The notes below the pieces were generated by a model, which worked only from the letters and a program-made list of their open reading frames with translations, had not been told where the DNA came from and made no database searches. From the NCBI GenBank assembly GCA_947579665.1, contig OX388345.1, positions 58,147,454 through 58,211,453 of the forward strand: a stretch of 64,000 nt of DNA. Reading direction: 5' to 3'. Shown here piece after piece: positions 14,201 to 23,600 of this stretch; the first letter of the stretch is position 1, and each line of letters starts with the position of its first letter. A program made the position numbers and the translations under genes. Origin of the DNA: Sympetrum striolatum. Taxonomy: Eukaryota; Arthropoda; Insecta; Odonata; Libellulidae.

Positions 14201-17200
14201 CAGATATGTTTGAAGAAGTAACAGAAGACCATTCAGAAGAAGATATGGAACGCCATCCATCAACATCTAGCTCTGTTGCTCCACATCATGAAGAACATAC
14301 AGAACTTCCAGTGCATGAGATAAGTACTGAGAAGGTTGGACATACAGAGCCTGAAGCACCAACAGAAGGACCAATGCCACATGAACCACCAAAGGAAGCT
14401 GTAGAACAAGAAACTGAGGTTCCTGAAATTGAGACATCTGTTCCACCCCACGTCACTTTCACAGTAAATGAGGAAGAATCATCTCATGATGGACACGAGA
14501 AACCAACAGAAGGCCCAGCAGAAATTGATCATCCAGAAATAGAGACAAGCACAGAGCACAAGCCATTGTCTCCTACTGATAAGCCTTCACAAACAACTTT
14601 GGATGGTGATAAAATAATATTTGAGGATGATGAAGATAAGACTAAGAAACCTCCTGTGGAAGTAACCCATACTTCAGCGCCATCTGAAGTCACAGAAAAA
14701 GAACCTGCAGAAGAGTCGACTCACGTTCCAGAATATGCTGAGCCAGTTGAAGGCGAAAAGGAAGAAGGAGAGTATGTTACAAAGGAGCCATTCTTAGAGA
14801 TAACTGATGCTCCTCATCATGTTCCTGAGGGAGAAGAGCTTCATGCGACTGTTTTACCAAAGGAACCCGAGGATGAGCATGTCCCATCTCAGGAAGAGGA
14901 AGTTAGTGCAACAGAGGAACCTGCTGCAGAAGTAACTGAAGGTATCAAGCACACCCCTGAAGAAGTTGAACATCATACAGTGGAGATTACTGAAGCTCCT
15001 CAAGTTGCAGAACAAGGCAGTGGAGAACTACCTAAAGATGATGAAGAGGAGAAACATGCCGAAGAAACTTTCACCACTGAATCAGCAGAATCTGTTCCCG
15101 AAGAGTCTCAGTATACTCCAGAGGGAGAAGTTGATCATTCCCCTGAAGTAACTGACAAAACTTTTGTAACCGAACCAGTTGAAGCAGTTACAGAAGACAT
15201 TGTAAAGGAAACTGAGGAAGAGGAACCTAAGCCAACTGAAGGTCCTATATTCAAGCCTGAAGAAGAAGAGGTAGAGCATCATACTGTAACGGATGTTATT
15301 ACTGAGAAACCACTGGTTCCTGAGCCTTCTATTACTGAGCAGCCAGAGGAAGTTGAAGAAGAAAAAGAAACTGTTATAAGTGAAGGTACTGGAGAGTCAG
15401 AGACTGATAAGCCATCTCATACTCTGGAGGAAGAATATCCCAATATCATAGGTGAGATAACAGAGAAGCCGTCAATCCTTGAACCTGGAAAGGGTGATGA
15501 AGTTAGTGGAGAGGAAGAAAAGAAAGAGGAAGCTGCTGTCACAGAGGAGTCAGTAACCACTGGCCCAATATTCACTTCTGAGGAAGAGGTAGAGCATCAT
15601 ACTGTAATAGATGTTGTTACTGAAATATCATCCACGGTCTCCACACCATTAAAACCCACTGAAGAAGAAGAAAAAGTGGAACCAACTCCTGAAGATGGAG
15701 CCACCAGAGAACCTGTTCTATCAGTAACTGAAGGCCCAGAGCATACTCCTGAGGAAGAAGTTGAACACATTACTGAGGTAGGAGCAGGAACAAAGGCTCC
15801 TGTTATTTCAGATGAGAGCACAGAAAGTGAAGTCGTGGAGCATGTGGTTCATGGTGAAGTTTCTAGTGAGCTACCCATATCTGTAACTGAAGGCCCTGAA
15901 CATGCAACTGAAGAAATAGAGCACCACACTGTTAAAGGTGATATTACTGAGGAACCACTGATTACAGAACCAGAGAGTACAGAAGAGTTGGGTGAGAAAG
16001 AAGAAGAAAAGCATGAAGAGGAAGGAGTACCTAGTGAGGAACCAGTTGTCTCTGTAACTGAAGGAGTTAAGTACACACCTGATACAGAGGTTAGTATAGG
16101 TACAGATAAACCAATGCCAGATGAAGCTGAAAGTGAAGAAATTGTTCCAGAAACTGAAGATGGAAAGGTAGAAGCAGGCTCAACAGCTGCTCCAAAGGTG
16201 CCAGAGGAAGAAGTGCATACAGATGCTCCAGAAACACCAGTGGAAGAAGTGTATACTGGCGCTCCAGAAACACCAGTAGAAGCAGTGCATACTGATGCTC
16301 CAGAAACACCAGTGGAAGAAGTCCATACTGGTGCTCCAGAAACACCAGTGGAAGAAGTGCCTACTGATGTTCCAGAAACACCAGTGGAAGAAGTTCATAC
16401 TATTGCTCCAGAAACACCAGTGGAAGAAGTACATACTGATGCACCAGAAACACCAGTGGAAGAAGTGCATACTGATGCACCAAGAACACCAGAAGAAGAA
16501 GTACATACTGATGCACCAGAAAGACCAGTGGAAGAAGTGCATACTGATGCACCAAGAACACCAGAAGAAGAAGTACATACTGCCGCTCCTGAAACCCCAG
16601 TGGAAGAAGTGCATACGGATACTCCAGCAGTGAGCCCAGTAGAAGAGGAGGAACAGGAAGTGCAACATCCAGAACAGGAAGAACAACTTCCAGAGCAAGG
16701 AGAACATCCAGAACAGGAAGAAGTGAAAGAAGAAGAAGAACATGCTGTTTCAACTGATAAAACTACAGAGGGAGAGCTAGAACACCATGTTCTTGATCAC
16801 ACTGAAATACCTATCAAAGAAGAGGACCAAGAAAAGGAGGAGGCTCCATCCACCTCTGAACATGAAAAACTTACTGAAAAACCAGAGATTGAGGCATCCT
16901 CAGAGATCCCTCATCATTCTCCATCTATGGAGGGTATTTCAACTGAAGGAATCCATGAAGAGAAGTACTCAACCGAAGCCCCTGAATCTCTGCATACCAG
17001 TAGTCCTGATGATGAAGAAGAAAGAGTAACTGTTCCTTCAGAACATACTACTGCTTCATCAGAAGATACTGAGAAGAGCACAGTTGAGAGTCAAACACAT
17101 AAGCCAGTCACGCTTCCAGAGATAATATTACAGCCTTCAACATATCATCCACCATCAGATCTACATTCATCAACAGAGCATGTTCCTGTTGTTACTGATG

Positions 17201-18911
17201 ATTCTCAAGCCCCAATTGACGAGGAGCAAAAGGTTGAAGTTCCAGAAATACCTGAAGAAGCAACAGACAAAGTTCCAGAAGAACATGCAACCTACATTCC
17301 CCCAACACCTCAGTCTGAGATCACACAAGGTCCTTATGTTCCTCCTTACCCAGGTAGTTATGTACCTCCACCACATCATATTGGAGGCAGCTACATTCCA
17401 CCTCATCATGGAGGCTCATATCTCCCTCCAGATGATGGTGATGATGATTTATTCTATGGAGATGATGATGAGGAAGAGGAAGAGGATGATGATGGTGTTT
17501 ACAGTGGTCCTGGAACTTGTCGTCATGCAGGAAAGGTCTATCTCTCAGCTCAGCAGGTGCCTCGCAGGGATCCCTGTGATTTCTGCTTCTGCTTCCGAGG
17601 TGATGTGATATGCTTACAGCAGTCTTGTCCACCACCCATCAGAGGATGTCGCCGTGAGCCCATTCCAGGATTTTGCTGTCCAAGATATGAGTGCCCAGTG
17701 ACAATGGAAGTCCGTGAGCGCGGAGCCAGAAATGTCTCTTCACCTCCCACAACAACCACTACCACAACCACTACAACAACCACTACAACAACAGAAGTTC
17801 CATCATATGTTATGGCACAACGTGGTTGCAAAGTGGAAAATGAGTTCTATGGTATTGGAGATGAAATTCCCACCACATCTGGTCCATGTCTCCTTTGCAA
17901 GTGAGTATATCTTACCTATCTTATATTTTCATAATATATGTGCTGTCACATCAAGTTAGATGTACACTAATTACCCAAATATATAAGAGTAGAGGAGAAT
18001 TATTATCCCAAGTTCAAATAAAAAACATTAAAAATATCATTGGCTAAAAAAATTACCTAGCTAATAACTAGTAAGGACTTCTTGCTATCACTGCTATGTA
18101 TAGACTGCCAATTTATTTTCCCATTAACGAATATTGGTTTTTGTTCCTCTTTGCTTGGAATTCAAAGATTACTTCCTCCTTTCAGGATACTTCTCTCATA
18201 TAAGTCTTCCCTGTTTTATAATTATAAGAAATTATTAGAAAAACATTAATTGCTTACCATATATTCATAGGCACTTTCATAAGGTAAATTATATGCAGGT
18301 TCCAGAATACATCATTTTTGTACACACTTGAGTTATTATAACAGTATACTTGGATTCAATTTTAGCCAGAGATAATACAATCAATCAAAATCAAACTGTT
18401 TATTTTCATTGCAATAAGAATATATTCTTCCATACTCTCCTATACATTTGGAACTGTAAATGTAATGTATCTGCAAATATTTTGGCCAGCAAAATTCCAT
18501 CCTCACGTCAATCATTCAAATGGCAATTTTAATGACTACGTTTTATTCCTTTTTGATAAGTGAATAATAGCTCTTAATATGCACTAATATTAATATAGCT
18601 TGAGTAATTAGAAAAAAAAAGAATTACTATGAGATATATTGATTTCAAAAATTATATTTTGATTTGAGGATCAATTTGAAGTATTATATTCAATTGAGGA
18701 TAAGATATATCATATTTCATAATTAATTTTACTTGATTGTTATTACATGATGTAACATTTTTTTTAATTTTTTTATAGATGTGGAGGTAATGGGACGATG
18801 ACATGTGAACCAAAGCCATGCCAGCCAGAGCCTATGGTTCGAATGATGTTGGAGGCAGCACATACCAAGTCTCAAAGGAGGCGGAGAAGGAAGAGGAGCA
18901 TTAGCAGTTGA
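2083..18911 (+). CDS. Tnc: Tenectin/tenebrin-like VWC extracellular matrix protein (5'-partial, nine exons)
   Basis: Joined exons: 2083-2289, 2889-3007, 3835-3982, 4462-4672, 4825-4997, 6434-12331, 12894-13106, 14102-17900, 18779-18911. With one base from the missing upstream exon they form 3,634 codons including TGA; all junctions agree in phase. Domain order by residue of this partial protein: VWC1 (6-68), VWC2 (about 91-157), poly-Thr linker, VWC3 (205-286), a ~1,966-residue Glu/Thr/Ser/Pro-rich stretch, VWC4 (2258-2323), a second acidic stretch, VWC5 (3463-3521), poly-Thr linker, shortened VWC6 (3566 to about 3605), basic tail. VWC3 and VWC5 contain RGD. Insect tenectin is known as a secreted apical or lumenal matrix protein, an RGD-dependent ligand of the PS2 integrin in Drosophila, acting in wing adhesion and epithelial tube lumens. 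Alternating VWC modules and mucin-like stretches, with RGD inside VWC domains, is the basis of the call. The protein looks longer than I recall for the Drosophila protein. Signal peptide not in window. Confidence 0.88.
2889..3007 (+). CDS. Tnc: Tenectin-like exon: linker and start of VWC domain 2
   Basis: Acceptor acaaacag ends at 2888 and donor gtgaga starts at 3008. The exon begins in phase 1 and ends in phase 0. It encodes a Ser-rich linker and the first Cys and TDGAQ of VWC2; the domain is completed by the next exon. Confidence 0.83.
3835..3982 (+). CDS. Tnc: Tenectin-like exon: remainder of VWC domain 2
   Basis: Acceptor ttttag ends at 3834; donor gtaaga starts at 3983. Phase 0 in and phase 1 out. 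It encodes the C-x2-C-x-C, TTCVIQEC and ICCPVRYNC elements of VWC2. The residues at the RGD position are RNR. Confidence 0.85.
4462..4672 (+). CDS. Tnc: Tenectin-like exon: poly-Thr linker and start of VWC domain 3
   Basis: Acceptor catacag ends at 4461 and donor gtaggt starts at 4673; phase 1 in, phase 2 out. A run of 15 Thr with one Ser (4502-4552, DNA an ACA/ACC/ACT repeat) and a Pro/Thr segment form a flexible, probably O-glycosylated linker. VWC3 then opens with GCRYESEMYEDGE. Confidence 0.85.
4825..4997 (+). CDS. Tnc: Tenectin-like exon: VWC domain 3 with RGD
   Basis: Acceptor ccttcag ends at 4824; donor gtaaga starts at 4998; phase 2 in, phase 1 out. It encodes CQHCYCMRGDIVCAVQEC and a GKCCPEAYQC end. 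The Arg-Gly-Asp triplet is at 4859-4867 in the short loop between two conserved cysteines, where it could face an integrin. A stretch rich in small residues (GANGAGQN) lengthens the later part of the domain. Confidence 0.87.
4998..6433 (+). other. Intron of the tenectin-like gene (1.4 kb)
   Basis: AT-rich intron between a gtaaga donor and a gattag acceptor, phase 1. I see no exon, RNA gene or transposon with clear ends in it. Confidence 0.7.
6434..12331 (+). CDS. Tnc: Tenectin-like giant exon: acidic Glu/Thr/Ser/Pro-rich mucin-like region 1
   Basis: A 5,898-base uninterrupted exon, phase 1 on both sides (acceptor gattag, donor gtgaga at 12332). It encodes about 1,966 residues rich in Glu, Thr, Ser, Lys, Val, His and Pro, with no cysteine noticed and no folded domain. 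About 6940-7549 has 12 or so diverged 16-17-residue repeats built on STEKxxHETEAP. About 11155-11268 has 10-residue repeats of the type EVEEQKPEEE. The composition fits an extended, charged, O-glycosylated spacer between VWC groups. The minus-strand open frames over this stretch follow from its codon bias and are not genes. Confidence 0.85.
6940..7549 (+). repeat. Coding repeats, ~48-51 bp, STEKxxHETEAP type
   Basis: Roughly a dozen degenerate units in frame with the giant exon. Each has a Ser-Thr-Glu-Lys (or Arg) core, a His-Glu-Thr-Glu segment and a short Ala/Ser-Pro-containing spacer. Divergence between units suggests an old expansion. Confidence 0.75.
12332..12893 (+). other. Intron of the tenectin-like gene
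   Basis: AT-rich phase-1 intron with a gtgaga donor, ending in the tandem acceptor cagcag at 12891-12896. No other feature seen. Confidence 0.7.
12894..13106 (+). CDS. Tnc: Tenectin-like exon: VWC domain 4
   Basis: Symmetric phase-1 exon holding one whole VWC domain (NCLVDGRIFADHE ... CQLSCWCQSGIVRC ... SCCPTYAC). The RGD position reads SGI. The acceptor is a NAGNAG tandem (cagcag), so the exon may start at 12894 or 12897, adding or dropping one Ala without a frame change. A Pro-rich segment (CPPPPAAMP) lies in the second half. Donor gtaagt starts at 13107. Confidence 0.87.
13107..14101 (+). other. Intron of the tenectin-like gene (1.0 kb)
   Basis: AT-rich intron between gtaagt and ttttttcag, phase 1. 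Nothing else recognised. Confidence 0.7.
14102..17900 (+). CDS. Tnc: Tenectin-like giant exon: acidic region 2, VWC domain 5 with RGD, start of VWC6
   Basis: A 3,799-base exon, phase 1 in (ttttttcag) and phase 2 out (gtgagt at 17901). In order: a Glu/Pro/Thr-rich stretch; twelve or so 12-residue repeats (16198-16632); a Pro/Tyr/Gly segment with GSYVPP-like motifs (17329-17436); an Asp/Glu run (17437-17496); VWC5 (17518-17694) with CFRGDVIC, Arg-Gly-Asp at 17596-17604; a poly-Thr linker (17751-17799); and GCKVENEFYGIGDE, the opening of VWC6. The Pro/Tyr/Gly segment resembles low-complexity parts of cuticle-associated proteins, but this is only a resemblance. Confidence 0.87.
16198..16632 (+). 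repeat. 36-bp coding minisatellite (12-residue units, APETPVEEVHTD type)
   Basis: About twelve in-frame 36-bp units with consensus Ala-Pro-Glu-Thr-Pro-Val-Glu-Glu-Val-His-Thr-Asp. Two units are the variant APRTPEEEVHTD and alternate with others, a higher-order pattern pointing to unequal exchange. Neighbouring units are nearly identical at DNA level, so this array is young compared with the 16-residue repeats at 6940-7549. Unit number is probably polymorphic. Confidence 0.9.
17751..17799 (+). repeat. Poly-Thr linker, (ACA/ACC/ACT)n
   Basis: An in-frame trinucleotide-like tract encoding an unbroken run of Thr between VWC5 and VWC6. It matches the poly-Thr linker before VWC3, so such linkers recur next to RGD-bearing VWC domains. 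Confidence 0.85.
17901..18778 (+). other. Last intron of the tenectin-like gene
   Basis: Intron between donor gtgagt and acceptor ttttttatag, phase 2. No other feature recognised. Confidence 0.75.
18779..18911 (+). CDS. Tnc: Tenectin-like last exon: shortened VWC6 and basic C-terminus
   Basis: After the tttatag acceptor the exon completes a Lys codon and continues CGGNGTMTCEPKPCQPEP, then an Ala/Leu/Met segment and a very basic tail, QRRRRRKRSISS, before TGA at 18909-18911. Compared with the other five domains, VWC6 lacks the second half including the CCP motif. The RRKR-S sequence fits a proprotein convertase (furin-type) site that would free only a few residues, or it may bind acidic partners. 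Confidence 0.85.
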
Positions 18912-19074
18912 AAGCAAAACGAATAGTCTTATGCCCCTAACAATGCCAGAGACCTAATTCCCCATTTTAATTAGGGGACTGCATAACTGCTGCAATGGTG
19001 CTCCAGAAGGACTCCTCTTGTAATGTATATTTTTTTGAATATCAATGCAAAACAGCAAGTGGAGTGCCAAAACA

Positions 19075-19106
19075 AATAAAAATACAAGCTCATGAAAACA
19101 AATAAA
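19075..19106 (+). terminator. Two proximal polyadenylation signals AATAAA
   Basis: AATAAA at 19075-19080 and 19101-19106, about 165-195 bases after the stop codon. They could end a short 3' UTR form. Confidence 0.5.
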
Positions 19107-19764
19107 AGAGGACAGTTCAATGAGATCGCAATGGAGACATTGTGCGAACTAAGAAGAGGAAGATTAATCTTTCTTTCATTTGAAAACCTCGTCTGCCATG
19201 TGGTCGGAGTGTAGTGGTTATGCAGGTTTCAAAAAAAAGAGAAAAAGTTGCTGAAACTTGCTGTGCAGTGAATTATTCCTTTTATTAAAGTGTGTTCAAG
19301 GTGCTCACATTGATGTAGGAGAGAGTGTTCAAGAAGTGATTTTTTTAGATGTGAGCAGAGAAAAACAAAAAAGGGACAACTCTCTGCCTTTTCTGTAATG
19401 CCCCCACCCGATTGATTTGACAGGTAGAAATAATTCTAAGAATTGGATAATAACCTTTCTTCTTCCAAGACAGGAGTTTTATAATCCAATCTTTCTGCCC
19501 CTTGAACATTCGGGTGAAAGGACACATCGAGGAAAAGGACTGGGAGGAACGTTATTGCAACCTCCGTCCGTTTCCATTATCTGTGAAATATTATTCTGAA
19601 ATATTTATACAATTGTAATTATATGACCATTCTAGCAAGTTTGATTTAAATTGAGTCATGTTTTTGATTGATTGTCATAATTTGCTCCTTTATTTTATAA
19701 TTTTTACCCATTATTCTGTGTGTGTGTGATTTTTGTACTGAAATGCTGGTTTTCTTCCCCAACA

Positions 19765-19770
19765 AATAAA
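19765..19770 (+). terminator. Distal polyadenylation signal AATAAA
   Basis: AATAAA about 855 bases after the stop, preceded by a TG-repeat at 19719-19728. Likely the main 3' end. Confidence 0.55.
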
Positions 19771-19935
19771 GAAAATTCATTTTATAAAAAGACCTGTTTG
19801 AATTTCTCCTTATAGATTACTTGAAGTAGTAGAAGTATTGCTATAAGTCATTCCGCGTCGTTGCCGCGTAAAACTTATTTACCGCCTTGAAGTTTTTCCC
19901 CAAACCCTTATCTTTGCATTTTGGAGCATATAACA

Positions 19936-20025
19936 GGCGGAACTTTTTCCTGCGGCACTCGTTCCGGTGGCACTTTTTCCGGCGGCACTTTTTCCGGCTG
20001 AATTTTTCCCGGGGAACTTTTACCG
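19936..20025. repeat. 15-bp minisatellite, six units
   Basis: Six tandem 15-bp units of the type GCGGCACTTTTTCCG, diverged, in otherwise ordinary intergenic DNA. The unit length is a multiple of three, which gives open frames on both strands; I see no reason to call a protein. Confidence 0.75.
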
Positions 20026-20469
20026 GCAACGAGACGGAACAGGGGCATGTGGATTTCCTCCACACACGCTCCATTTAGCTTGCGGTTTTAAAACTGCTTA
20101 GGCAAAAAGGACAGCAAAACGTAGCGTGTGTGGCGACCTTCACATTGCAACGCTCCTTGAGCCCTGTTATGATTTCAGACGACCCCTGTCTCCTTTCCGT
20201 AATTTGGATCAAATGGAAAAGGTTCAGCTAATGAATGAATGTTCAAATGAGAGCATGTCCTAATGTATCAGAGTTCTGAGCTTCTATTATCTGAACTGAG
20301 GTCACGTTGTAAGAATTCCTCCCCTTGGCCCCAGAGCGCATTTCGGCAGACAGAGCAATTATCTCTAGAAAGAGATGAGGGAAGAAGAGCTTTCGAAATC
20401 GGTGGCTTTAAGTCTTTCTGAAACCTATTCTTAGTGAGAGAGATTCAAGCAAATAAATGTGTTATATCG
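20026..20469. other. Intergenic, nothing recognised
   Basis: No gene, RNA or clear repeat seen on either strand. Confidence 0.6.
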
Positions 20470-20640
20470 CGAGAGTAGTTTTACAGGGAGAAGTGATAGG
20501 AAAAAAGGAAGAGGAAGACCAAGAAGAAAGTGCACATAGAATATCTAGACATGGATAATGGTGGATTCACAACATGACCTCGAGGGTATAGTAGAGGACA
20601 GAAGCCACGGTAATATTTGGATCATTTTGCAAGGTACTCT
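20470..20640 (+). pseudogene. Relic of a LINE reverse transcriptase C-terminus
   Basis: Around 20508-20635 one frame reads GRGRPRRKCT, two stops, then VDSQHDLEGIVEDRSHGNIW. This fits the end of many non-LTR retrotransposon polymerases, where a GRGRPR(R/K) basic patch is followed by a segment ending AEDRxxWR. A frame change just upstream links it to LQGEVIGKK. It is short and broken; a chance match cannot be excluded. Confidence 0.4.
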
Positions 20641-23600
20641 GAGGATTCTCAGTATTTCACTGTTAGAAATGACTGCAAGAGGTTCGATGTATGCAGACCT
20701 TCGACTGCATTTTCATTGTGACCAGAGGTCATTGAGATTTAGCAATAATACAAACATCATGGTGAGCTGGTCTTGTGGTGCTGTTATTGAATACCGCCCA
20801 TTCTTCTTGCCATATAGGAATTTAATAAAAGAAAAGTATTTAACATATGATTTTTCTTAAATTGAGATTACAAATTATACGAAATCACCGTAAAAAATAC
20901 CAAAACTAAGGACGTCACTTGAAAATGAATACTACGCGCTGTCCTTATTATTTTAAATATATTTTTATTTTAATATCGATTGGAGTTTTCCATAATTAAG
21001 TGACATTTGCTGTATTATATACTCAGAAAAGATTATCGATTCTTTGATAATATGCTTCAGTCTTTTTTAAACTTAGTTTGTAATGATTGTTAAATAAAAG
21101 GATAATATTAACACCGTAGCATATTTATGCTTTTATAGCAATAAAAACAATGTTTGAACAGTGATGATTAAAGAAAAGATTGTGTTTAGATAACTAGGTA
21201 AATAATATCCGAAATGAGTTTGCGTCGATTGTGTCTACTGCCATAAGCTTTCAGATTAATTTTCTGAATTCTTCTGAACTCGTAACATACAATTACGAAA
21301 TTATTTAGAAGGAGAGTCAGAACATAAGACTTAAAGCATAAGACAACCTTTTGCACAGAGAACAATTAGCAGTTGCAGTAAAAAGGCTTAACATACAAGT
21401 TCGTTAGTTTCTTAGTTTGACCCTTAATTGTGGAGGGAATAAATCAATAAAAAAACTCATAACCTCTAGTTTCAAATTACATCTCTATTTTTCAAAAGAA
21501 TGTCATAATTAAGTTAACCACATTCGCATCCTACCTGAAAGTTACGGGGATATAAAATGGTAATGTTAACAACAGCTGATGACTCGGAGGAGGTTGTTTA
21601 ACTATAACCTCTATTCAAAACTCTCGGAAAACTCAATGAATAGCAAGAAAACGGATTGGCTACACTGAAACAGTTTTTATGGAAAAATTACTTTAAACTA
21701 TTCTCTCAAAACCGCAGAGTACTGCTATCTATATTATTTGAGGGCGAGAAGAATATCTTCGTTGTATCACGCTAATTGACTTGGTGACTTAATCTCTTGA
21801 TGGTCAACGACAGTTTGATTCGGTACGGTACCCTAACACGGCGCAATCACCGAACTCAATCTCTTGATGGTTTTCGTGAATATGATACGGTACTATAAGG
21901 AAATTACTATGAGAGTTGGGAAACAATAAAATCGTTTCTATACGTAAAACTCAAATTCAATGTATTTTATACAATTTAGGAAAACAATATTTTTTTTATT
22001 ATCTCCTTTATCACAGAGAATATCAAACAAACCAAACAAAATAATGAAATATTAGAAGCTAATTTTGGAAAATAATATTAAGATTTTATCCTATTCAATC
22101 GAAGTTTGGTTCTTTTATGCCCAATGGAATGATTATACGAAAGAATTCTAAAAATGTATTGTGAAACTTGTTTTAAAAACATTTCTACCAGCTTTTCATT
22201 CGACCTTCATCTGGTTCCTATCTCAGGGAATGTAATTATTTTTCGTAATTTACCAATTACTAGTTTCATATTGATGCTAATAGTCAGCTATGAATTCTTG
22301 AATACTATTTCGCGAATAACCCATTGAAAACGAATTCCTTTTACTCATACCGCTTAAATTTCTTAGCGTTTACCGATTATGGGAAGTAATATCTTTCGTT
22401 ATATCTCCGTCGCGGTTTAAATTCATATTTTCAAGGGTTGAATAGATGATCCTGTTACCGATTTTTTTAGCCTAATTAGTGCTGTTACCTATGTGAAAAC
22501 AACTCATGTATGTTGTATTATTATGTCAGGCTAATTTTAAACCATAAGACTCAGATAGGATAAGTGTAAGCTATTTCCGCAATTCCGTGCTCCTTTGTGT
22601 TTCAGAACGCTGCGTCATAATTCCAGAGATAGTATTTGTAATTTTAAATATCTATTCGTTAAGCTTGTAAGTAAGAATGCATAGAAACACGTAAGTATTA
22701 CTTCTAGCGCTTTGTTTAAGGAATCATAATCCACGTTTTTGGATGGCTTCAATGTTTATTAGGCCGGAATACTGTAGCATGAGAATTGGATAACCAAAAA
22801 ATGAAGTTGTATGGCAAAATGGGGTGGGCTAGAACGGAGCACTACTGGAGTAACCCCAGGGTAACCGAACCTCCATCTTCTAATTACAGTGAAGAAGACG
22901 ACGCCTATCTTTACTGTCATATCTATTCAGCTGAGGGCAGGATAAGATTAGCTAGTTGTGTTAAATTATTGAAATTATAGAATCCGGACGTGATAATCCG
23001 AAATCAAATTACACGAAGAAAAAACGTAAGTTGTTAATTCCTTAGATTTTATTATGTCTCAAGATTAACTCTGTAAATCAGTCGTATCTAACATGCTACT
23101 TACTGCAAACTTAGGGCCGACACTTTAAAACAGTTTGTGGACGTCCTCGAAATATTTCAATGATCACCAGTAAGAAACAATCATTCCCATCCTTATCATC
23201 AACAGTTGGCTTATATATCATAGCGTCCATCACCAATTCAGAATTAATGGTGCCGTTTTTAATGTAAAAGAAAGTATTTCTTTGGTTTCTCAAAACCTTG
23301 AATACCTATGACAAGACCAAACCTGAGATAACAGAAGGAATTCGTTGCTGAAAACACTGACCTGTCTTCGGTTGGAATTATAAAGAGAAGAATTTAAGCA
23401 TTCTTAGATGAATAATACACCCAAATTAAGTTGCATGTAATGACTATGCGTAATCTTGCTTACTTGTTATCCAAATTTCTTAGTTTACTGTTGACCATTA
23501 ATAACTAATAAATCAGGACGTGATTATATGAAGAGATAGCAAACCTTCGAATGATTCTCTTAAGGAGAAAACTTATTTGATAGAATCATAACATCATATG

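Larger units (their letters stand above)
18912..19785 (+). other. 3' UTR of the tenectin-like gene
   Basis: Non-coding sequence after the stop codon. Three AATAAA hexamers (19075-19080, 19101-19106, 19765-19770) would allow a short and a long UTR. The last is followed about 15-20 bases on by a likely cleavage zone; the end given is approximate. Confidence 0.6.

Noticed and set aside
14260..17831. Other-frame and minus-strand open frames over the second giant exon, including 16180-16743 and 16295-16633
   Set aside because: By-products of the 36-bp coding repeat and of acidic codon bias.
22786..22980. 64-codon open frame in the intergenic DNA
   Set aside because: Short, no domain, no splice or promoter context.
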